Assembly: GCA_001986395.2 (NCBI GenBank)
Contig: MQVO02000001.1
Coordinates: forward strand, 1,736,001 to 1,800,000
Direction: 5' to 3'
DNA from: Irpex lacteus
Lineage: Eukaryota > Basidiomycota > Agaricomycetes > Polyporales > Irpicaceae
DNA length: 64,000 nucleotides
This document shows positions 56,721 through 64,000 of the stretch, one piece after another. Numbering within the stretch: position 1 is the first letter of the stretch; each line of letters opens with the position of its first letter. Both the position numbers and the translations under genes were made by a program. The notes beneath the pieces are model-generated. The model was not told the origin of the DNA. It did no database searches and saw nothing but the letters and a program-made list of their open reading frames with translations.

Positions 56721-58963
56721 TGTTCTGCGTACTTCAATCTTGCTCTTTCCGTTTGTCTTCGCTCATGGGTTCGTTCCATTATCTTTATCATTTTCGGATC
56801 CTGTCTCTTTACAATCACATTCAGTTGCCATATTCCCGCGCCGTCGCAATCCTCACTGCCGTAGCTGATGTATACTCTCCTCATTCCCCTCTACCATGAC
56901 TCTGCGTGGTTGTGCATTACATACATACCGTCACCCCGTTACCACACCCTCCTCCCACTGTCCGTGTCGAGCACCTCGGTCGTCGAGTACATTGGCTACT
57001 TCTACTACTACTACTTCCGCCCCCCTTTGGACGTTTCTACCTTATTAGTTCCCCGTTGTTTTCATACTGCCCTTCTTCGTAGCTTCTTTTTAAAGGACCT
57101 TGACCATCGACATTTCTCCCACGCCTCGCTGTGCCGTCTCATAGTGGGTTCTTCGCGAACCTCCGAAGGCGTGCGCAGCCAGCCGAACACTACAATCCCA
57201 CCGCACGCCCCCACGGCCATACCTCGCTCGTTTTCACCCAGCCGCCTCGTGGACCACCTACTCACTCATCTATACATCCAACCTCGCGCCTCCCTCTCGC
57301 CGCTGCTTCGCTGTCGCATGTTCGGCTGGCCGCATCCGACCATCAGTGCCTCTCGCTTCCCACAAGAAACTGCCGGTCGGTGCCAGCCTCTCACACAGCT
57401 TGATACAGTGTAACAAGCGACTGTGAAGCTATAACCTCCTCCAAAGGGATCCTTTACTGATCCAGGCCGATCCCATACCCAAATCCCCGCTCTTGCCTTT
57501 CCGTTATCCTCATCTTGGTCTACGTTCGTGTGCTGGCTCGTTCATTTCTCCTCTCCGTGTTCGTTCTTCTAGATAAGTACGTCGTTTCGAGTATCTAGTT
57601 ATATTCTCCCAGAATTCTACAGGTGCCTCGATGTCTCATTTTGCTCCTTCGGTTCTGGCCGTCACTGCTACCGTCTCTCTCTGCAGTGCCTGAAGCAATG
57701 TCGGCAAGGAAATCCCCGAGCTGTGATATGTCTGTTCGAGCTCCATGCGCACTCGGATCCGACGCCGATTCCGGTTCTCATAGGCAAGCCGACGTCGCTT
57801 CGCTCTCGCCTCGCCGGGCACGGATCTCTGACCAATGGGCTCGTTGGGCGTGGCTGCTTGGCTCGTCGTTCATGACTTCATTCCCGGCAATGCAAGGCCT
57901 TCCTCACTTCCCAGCACTGTTTCACTTTCCCGACCTCCCTCCCGCTCCGGTCAGCTCATCAAGATCAAATTCTCAACCGTCTGCACCTCCCGAAACAAAT
58001 CGAAATCCCAACTCGCCCGCTTGCACTCGCCGTTCTCGCTTTCCGGAGACAGTGATTCGTGCACACGAGGACGTCCCCGTCACTCCTTTAGCTATCTCTC
58101 ATTCTCTTATTTATCATCATTTCCCTCTCCCCATCCAAATCCTGTGCCAGTGGCTCCATAAGCGTTTTCCAGGCCTCGTATTCCTACTCATCCAACTTGT
58201 GGTGTCGTTCGCATGGTCATTTTCCGTACACTTCTTCTTACATTTTCAAGCTATGTTTTATTGCGCTTATTCTCTTCGACATGGGGCATTCTAATACGTC
58301 TGAATGTCTTGATAAAGAACTCGTACAGTATATGTCACTTGATACTCATGAATGCCCAATATGCTTCTGCAAGTGATCATGCGACGAGACGAGGAACGAG
58401 GGCCTCGTACGACTTGGAAGAGCAGCCCGCTGTCCCTGAATTATGTCTGTATAGGGAGCTAGCATGTGCCGCGGGGAACTTACTCTACTTCTCTTCTGTG
58501 AATGTACTCCTCGGGTGCCACTAGCTAGATGTTCATTTTCGGAAATGAGAAGCTTCGTGGCGTCCACGAGGTGGTCCAGGTGCATTGAAGTAATACCAAG
58601 CTTAAGTACTAGTGCTTTATGAATGACAGTTGAAACCTACTTCGATAAAGTTCAGCTTCATTACACGTAAGTTATCCGGCCTGGGTCAAGGGCATGTGAA
58701 AATGGAATTTCTCCTGATTTTTGTCATCTCTGAGAGCAGTTTCCGACTGAAAGTGGGAGCCATGAGACGTTGAAGGAACGGTGGCCACCAAGATCTAATC
58801 TTGTATCCGGCGCTCAGAATATCTACGATTGGCGCCGGATCGCACAACTGGACTTGCCAGTGGATGCAGGTCGTTTCGCACCACTTCCAGGCTATTAGCA
58901 AGACCACGTCGATTGTGCTCTCAACACCACAAACCGCAGAATAGTGACCTACCACAGTGAACA
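56721..58963. other. Long pyrimidine-rich intergenic region with one uncertain frame
   Basis: 56720-57640 is strongly C/T-rich, typical of long fungal 5' leaders. An open frame runs from about 57623 (first ATG near 57698) to 58294 (+). It is Ser/Pro/Arg-rich and ends in a hydrophobic stretch (VFLLIQLVVSFAWSFSVHFF). Just after it, in another frame, 58290-58378 reads DTHECPICFCK, like the first half of a RING finger. I could not join these into a gene, so no CDS is called. Confidence 0.45.
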
Positions 58964-59637
58964 ATGTCATCTGGACAGCAGCAAGGACAGACCATCAACG
59001 TAGGGGACCTTGATTTGGCGCAATTGGCGGATGTGAGGAGGCAACTTGAAGAGGTACGTTTACTCCATTGAAGCGATTACACATCGACCAGCTCAGGCTG
59101 AAATTGGACCTTTAATTGTGTCTTTTATTCTCTTTAGGAACTCACGCACCTCACGAACTCGTTCACGCAATTGAAGCAGGCACAGGCAAAGTTCAAGGCG
59201 TGCCTCGAGAACGTGCAGGAAATCAAACCTGAGAACAAGGGTACGTCTGGCTCTTATTGATCTCTTGATACATGACTACAATTTCCCTTATCATGCAGAT
59301 AAATCTATACTTGTGCCACTCACAAACTCACTATACATCCCCGGAAAGCTGTCAGATGTAGACAATGTGATAGTAGACGTCGGTACAGGATACTACGTCA
59401 AGAAGGTCCGTCTGTCTCTCTTATCTTCCTTTCGATGCCCATTACTGACGATAATAATGTATCCAGACGCGTAAGCAGGCACAAGACCACTACTCGTCAA
59501 AACTGTCGTTCCTGCAGACAAATCTCGACTCGTTAGCGGAGACGCTTACCAAAAAGCAGGATGCGGTGAACATGGTAGATGATATCGCCAGGAGTAAGAG
59601 GATAGCGGCACAAAACGCAAAGGGGTCATCGACGTAA
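58964..59637 (+). CDS. GIM5: Prefoldin subunit 5 (GIM5-like, alpha class)
   Basis: Prefoldin is the hexameric jellyfish-shaped chaperone that passes nascent actin and tubulin to CCT. The protein is 156 residues; exons are 58964-59053, 59138-59240, 59299-59405 and 59467-59637. An N-terminal helix ([20 protein letters not shown]) and a C-terminal helix ([20 protein letters not shown]) form the coiled-coil arms. Between them lies the alpha-class double hairpin, [15 protein letters not shown] then [13 protein letters not shown], which matches Pfd5. Length and exon phases are normal. Its 3' end faces translin across about 330 bp. Confidence 0.95.
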
Positions 59638-59967
59638 TGTGAGTACACCTTGGGAGATAATGGCTACGTCCCGTAGTTCTGACCATTCTTCTATTCCTTC
59701 AGCTGCCTACCGAGATCGATGTCTTGTAAGATAATGACAGAAATCAATGGAATACGTACACGCTGCTCGCTTTTTCACTGTACTGTGAATATGCAAGTAT
59801 GCACTATCGCATATAGGATACCGAAGGTCATCATATTGTACAGCACAGATGATATTGAATTACTGGGTTACAGCAAGAAGCCTGGCGATGAGTAGCAACG
59901 CGATTTGGGATAGCGAGAGCAGTTATGCAAGCACGATAGCAACTTGATTCCTAAACAGGGGGAGAAC
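59638..59967. other. Convergent spacer between prefoldin 5 and translin
   Basis: These 330 bp hold the two 3' UTRs. No gene is seen. Confidence 0.6.
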
Positions 59968-61032
59968 TCAGAACTCTACAGCATGGGCAGAAGCCTCAGC
60001 AGCTCTTGTGGTTGGGGCGAGTTTGCGTAGAGAAACGTCATATACGACTAGGCATGATTGAATTTCAATTTCGTTTTCAGGTGACTGCCATAAGTGAGCT
60101 CACCCTCTTCGATTTTCTTGATGTCGTATTTGAGACTATCGTATCTACGACGGAGCGTGTCGTTTTTCAGGTTCAGCTAAAGAACAAGAAGGTCTCAGCA
60201 TAAAGGTCTATGGGGGTGATGAGATTAACTGACCATCGAGAAACCTGCGAAGATATCCTTGACGAAGTTTGAGATTTTGAGAGGCTGTTCGAAATCGCCC
60301 ATGGTCACGGCGTTGACGGCCAAACGAGACTACTCGGTGAAATGCCGTGAATCGTGGGTAGTTGAGAGTCTATTAAGTACCAGGGCTTACCAGTTCATTG
60401 ACCAAGCTGATCACTCCGTGTAAGTAGTCTTCAGCGGTAAGAACGAATCTGTCGCTCCAGCTCGATTGGACTAACAGAAACGTCCTTGAATGGATGGTCA
60501 AAGCCCCACATGAAGCCTGACTCACTTCCAAGTATGTCGCTAACTTGCTGAATAGTCATCAGGCTCCCCGATCGCAGGTATTCTGTGAGGGTAGCTGCAA
60601 AAACTGCATTTCGCAAAGAATTGCACCACGAGTCTTTCCACCGCCAAAACTGATTGGCGGGAACAAGATTCGCTAACGCGGCTGTTACTTCACTGCAGCT
60701 GGAGAGAACTGGTTGTACTGAGTCCAACAGAGCTGGTACTATGAACCAGAACTGCTAGATCAGTAAGACCAGCGACGCCGCTGTTAGATGTGAACTTACA
60801 CTGGCTGGTTGGTGTCGAGTGTATCTTGTTCAATAGACCCGTCATGGTTCGCGTCTTCTTGTCAAACTCTGTCACTTGGTCCTTGATTTTCTGTAGTCAA
60901 TAAATCAGACGAGGAAATGATGCTCATGTGAACTCTGCTCGATTTGAGCTGTGATTGAGAGAGATTTACTTCTCTGAGCTCGACATCCTGCTCGAGCATC
61001 TGATTTATAACTTCCAAATTTTCTGAATCCAT
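59968..61032 (-). CDS. TSN: Translin
   Basis: Translin binds single-stranded RNA and DNA as an octamer and, with TRAX, forms the C3PO nuclease. Exons read in order KIKDQVTEFDKKTRTMTGLL, PALLDSVQPVLSSCSEVTAA, WRWKDSWCNSLRNAVFAATL, and DRFVLTAEDYLHGVISLVNEL. Then come SRLAVNAVTMGDFEQPLKIS, LNLKNDTLRRRYDSLKYDIK and VVYDVSLRKLAP, ending in AHAVEF with TGA at 59970-59968. The order and residues match translin, not TRAX. The first exon (about 60971-61032) is uncertain: from the ATG at 61032 the frame seems one base off, while QMLEQDVELRE in the right frame could begin at an ATG at 61000 or come from an upstream exon. The other junctions, including a G|TC join before the last exon, keep phase. Confidence 0.88.
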
Positions 61033-61463
61033 CACAGACTTTGCATCAATTAACTAAACCTTTTTGAGCCCTGAAATGGAGGTAACTGAGAAGAGAGTGC
61101 CTGCTATAAGTGTGGATAGAGGAGGTAAGAACGGGCTTCGCTAAGGCGCTCAGGCCGTGACATTTTAGCTGTGACAAGCGCGACGCGTGATCGTGACAAC
61201 TCATTAGATCTAGATCTGCCGCCAACGACGCGTCGGGAAATGCCTTTCAAGCTTTGACCATAGCTCTCTCGTCTGTCTCTTCTCATTTCTTTGAATCTAT
61301 ATACAATGTATGTTCTGAACTTATATAGAATAACAGTGATATAAACTCATGTCTTCTGCAGAAGTTACGAGAACCCTTACGATAAACGCGGCGGGGACAC
61401 CAAAGAGTCACCGTCATTCACGTGGACATAATCTCTCGAAATCCATTAGTACTCTAGGCTTAT
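61033..61463. other. Divergent promoter region of translin and SEN1
   Basis: About 430 bp between opposite starts. It contains AT-rich stretches but no clear TATA box. No gene is supported. Confidence 0.5.
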
Positions 61464-64000
61464 ATGTCTGGGGAGTGGACCGCCTCACAGCTTGATCGGC
61501 TTCGAGAGCGGTTAGCACATTACCACGATCACCCAACCGATACAGCAAGTGTACCCGAACAGGACCTTACCGATTTCTACACCTACCTCGTGAGGCCAGA
61601 GAGCACCTCAAATGCGGCGATACATTGGTTCTGTCCTCAAGCGGACTCTGTAACGAAGGAAGCGGCAACGTTTCTACTTCGTCTACATGCGTACAACGGT
61701 GGCCGGGTGATAGAGTGGAGGAAGAGGCTGCACAGATGTTTAGAAGGATGCTCTGAGTGTGTACGAGGGCTGCAAGAGAGTAGACTAAGCTCTCTTGATA
61801 CGTACGTGGACCGCATGAATTATCGGTTGCGAAGCTGACGTACCTTGTCGCAGGTACTTTGGAGCCTTTGCGGAGAGTACCCTGAAGCGATTCTACAAGA
61901 CGTTTGACGACACGCTCGTCCAATTCATAGTGGAAACGTGCGAACGCGTGCAAATCAAGCCTGACCAATCTTCGTCAGATGGACAGTCTCTGGCCGATAT
62001 TCCTGCATCCATCTTCTATCTAATGCTCTCAAATACGACTATTGTGCAGCACCCGAAGATCACGAGTATCTTGCGTGCATATATTCCTACCGCCATTATA
62101 TCTTCATGGCCAACAGACTCTCCTCCTGCTGGCCTATTTATCCTTCTTTTGGATAAAACGCCAGCCGTCCGGACTTGGGCTACGCGTCAGGCCAGCGCAT
62201 GCACGCGAAGACCTATGCCTAAAGAGCGCTTCACAATAGCGCATCTAGAAGTCCTACAGACGAACACTCGCGCATTAACACCTTTCTCTTCTTCTCCAGA
62301 ATCTTCATCGTTTTCCGAGGACTTGTCTGACCTTTGGAAAGGCTACAGCACCATGCTCCGTTTTATACCTCAGGACTGGTTGCGATCGTCAAACTCGAAA
62401 GACTTAGACATACGGCAGGCCGTAATTGCTCATTTGTCTGATAACGGTGCCCGTACGTAAACTACATGTCGGTTTGCTACGTTAAACTGACAAGAGTCAT
62501 ACGTCAGATTTCGCGGAAGTGCTAAAGTCATTTCTTTTGATCCTTGATAGACTCGGCGCGGAGACGTGGTCTGGAGAAAGCGACGAGTTTCCGCACGTCG
62601 TATTCAATACCATCAAGGACAATGCAAGCTACGCAGAGACGCTTCAAGCTCTTCCCGTGGAGTCTGGCCGGTGGGCCATCCAATGGATGGAGGCGTATGT
62701 TAAAACTATTGCGCACTTGCCTGCTTTTGGGACTACTGTTCCTCTTATCATCGAGTATCTTTGCGAAGAGCTGCAGCACGAGCGTTATCAAGACGTCCGT
62801 GGCACTGCAATATTGGTGGCATCGAAGGCACGTTCTTTCAATCTGTTCGTTCAAATTCAGTAACTGACGAGAGTTGCAGCTATTTCTGAGTGTATTGATT
62901 GACCACAATACACCCTCCGACGCACCATCTTCATCTTTGTCGCCAGTCTGGGAGAGTCTTGACATCCACGCGAACATCTTCGTCTCCGTCGCGTTCGGCC
63001 GTGCGTACAGCGGTCCCGCGTGGTCGAAGGCACGGGAAGTTTCTCGGGAACTGGTGAAGGCCGTTCTCAAGAACGACATCACGAACATACACCTCACCAT
63101 CTCGGCCCTGGCCAAGGCTCACAGCGTCGAGCTGGCTGCGAAGAGAACGAAGCAGAGGCCAGCCAACGAATCGCCATCTAACGTTGCTCCCTTACGACCT
63201 ATTCGGACGCAGGTGTGGAGGAAAACCTACGAATCGGTTCTCCCGAACGACTCGAATGGGATCATTGCTATCCTCGACACCGTCGTGCTCATTTCACATA
63301 TCGATAATGTGAATGCAGAAGCCTTCGAGGCTAGCTTCTCTGGTAGTCGGCTTTGCGAGGTTCAAGAGGTTGTACGTGGTGTAAACTCTGCGCTTGACAC
63401 CATCCGCTCTGGCTTCGAGGACGCGGTTTCTCGTTATCTCGACTTCGCGACCTCGGGGGCAGTTCTTGAACTCCTCTCTCAATCGGACATCGCCAAGAAG
63501 GTCGTGATCATGATGTTCTCCCCGCTCAACAGTATACGACAACCTGTACAGGCCCTTGCGGGTCTCGCGATGGACGTGGAGTCCCGGCTGGACTGCTTTC
63601 GGGCATTGTTGCTCAACTTCCCTGATATCGCGTTGCAAGGGATGTTTGAATTCCTGGAAACGTTCATCAAATTCGCCCCCAGGACCCCAGAGGCGTGTAG
63701 CCTTTCCAAGTCGCTGGCACTCTGCTTCACCGATATCATCGACGTCTTGTGCTCGAGCCCGGATGGATTGCTGCACAAGGTCAACTTCTTGCAGGCGATG
63801 GGCGAACCTGGGCCGGCTGTGCAGTTGCCGAAGTGGTGGGCACTCATGTCGGAGGCGCTCTCCATGATCTTCAAGTACACGGTTGGCTGGGCGAACTATT
63901 GCGATACACAGGACATGGTCACCTGGATGCGAGATGCCTTGATATTCGGAAGAGATATGCTCGCGCAGAGACGTGTCATTGAGTCCGGCGCGTTGGCCTT
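61464..64000 (+). CDS. SEN1: SEN1-like helicase, N-terminal part (3' end outside window)
   Basis: Sen1 is the RNA/DNA helicase that ends non-coding transcription and resolves R-loops. Exons 61464-61801, 61854-62452, 62508-62827 and 62880 to the window end join in phase. The visible part, about 790 residues, is an all-helical solenoid like the SEN1 N-terminal domain. Typical stretches are NAAIHWFCPQADSVTKEAATF, FAEVLKSFLLILDRLGAETW and MMFSPLNSIRQPVQALAGLA, followed by RLDCFRALLLNFPDIALQGM and FEFLETFIKF. The helicase core would lie downstream of the window. The intron 62828-62879 appears to use a GC donor (AAG|GCACGT) with a good branch site (CTGAC) and a CAG acceptor. The assignment rests on the N-terminal domain alone. 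Confidence 0.85.

Noticed and set aside
61962..63115. Minus-strand frames inside the SEN1-like gene (for example 62528-63115)
   Set aside because: Antisense shadows of the well-supported plus-strand exons.

Overview
The window looks like nuclear DNA of a filamentous basidiomycete, most likely an Agaricomycete. Genes carry many introns of about 45-70 bp with GT..AG ends. Several families are ones expanded in mushroom-forming fungi: seven-helix DUF6534 proteins, BTB/POZ proteins with a long helical tail, a DUF4436-type membrane protein and MYND proteins. I see no operons, ribosome binding sites, CRISPR arrays or prophage. Exon limits were worked out by hand from splice sites, reading phase and family similarity; no search was run.

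Layout. 1-22 kb: 3' part of RAD50 (+), a TmpL-like adenylation/ferric-reductase fusion (+), a SMYD-like SET/MYND protein (+), a DUF4436-type membrane protein (+), a nucleoside-diphosphate-kinase-like protein lacking the catalytic histidine (-), a Derlin (+), and two tandem BTB paralogues (+) with a small cysteine-motif gene between them (-). 22.6-30.9 kb: three tandem DUF6534 genes, all on the minus strand and very exon-dense. 31.2 kb: a 265-bp element with terminal inverted repeats, probably a Tc1/mariner-type MITE. 32.5-38.5 kb: an MYND protein, TAM41 and ERG26 on plus, plus an unrecognised basic protein on minus. 38.7-41.1 kb: a fourth, more diverged DUF6534 gene (-). 41.7-47.5 kb: a DUF427 protein (-), a mitochondrial NAD carrier of the YIA6 type (+), a 69-residue one-helix protein (-), SGF29 (+) and tRNA-Glu(CTC) (-). 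47.6-56.7 kb: an unrecognised 729-residue helical protein (+), a small secreted cysteine-rich protein (+), about 4 kb with no supported gene, and a single-pass membrane protein with a Ser/Ala stalk (+). 58.9-64 kb: prefoldin subunit 5 (+), translin (-) and the N-terminal part of SEN1 (+, runs off the end).

Most genes are unrelated housekeeping loci: DNA repair, ERAD, cardiolipin and sterol synthesis, NAD transport, SAGA, chaperone, RNA termination. The accessory part is the DUF6534 array, the BTB pair, the MITE and the small secreted protein. The strongest unusual signal is the DUF6534 family. Four copies share an architecture of many tiny exons, including a microexon of exactly 14 nt at the same place in every copy.
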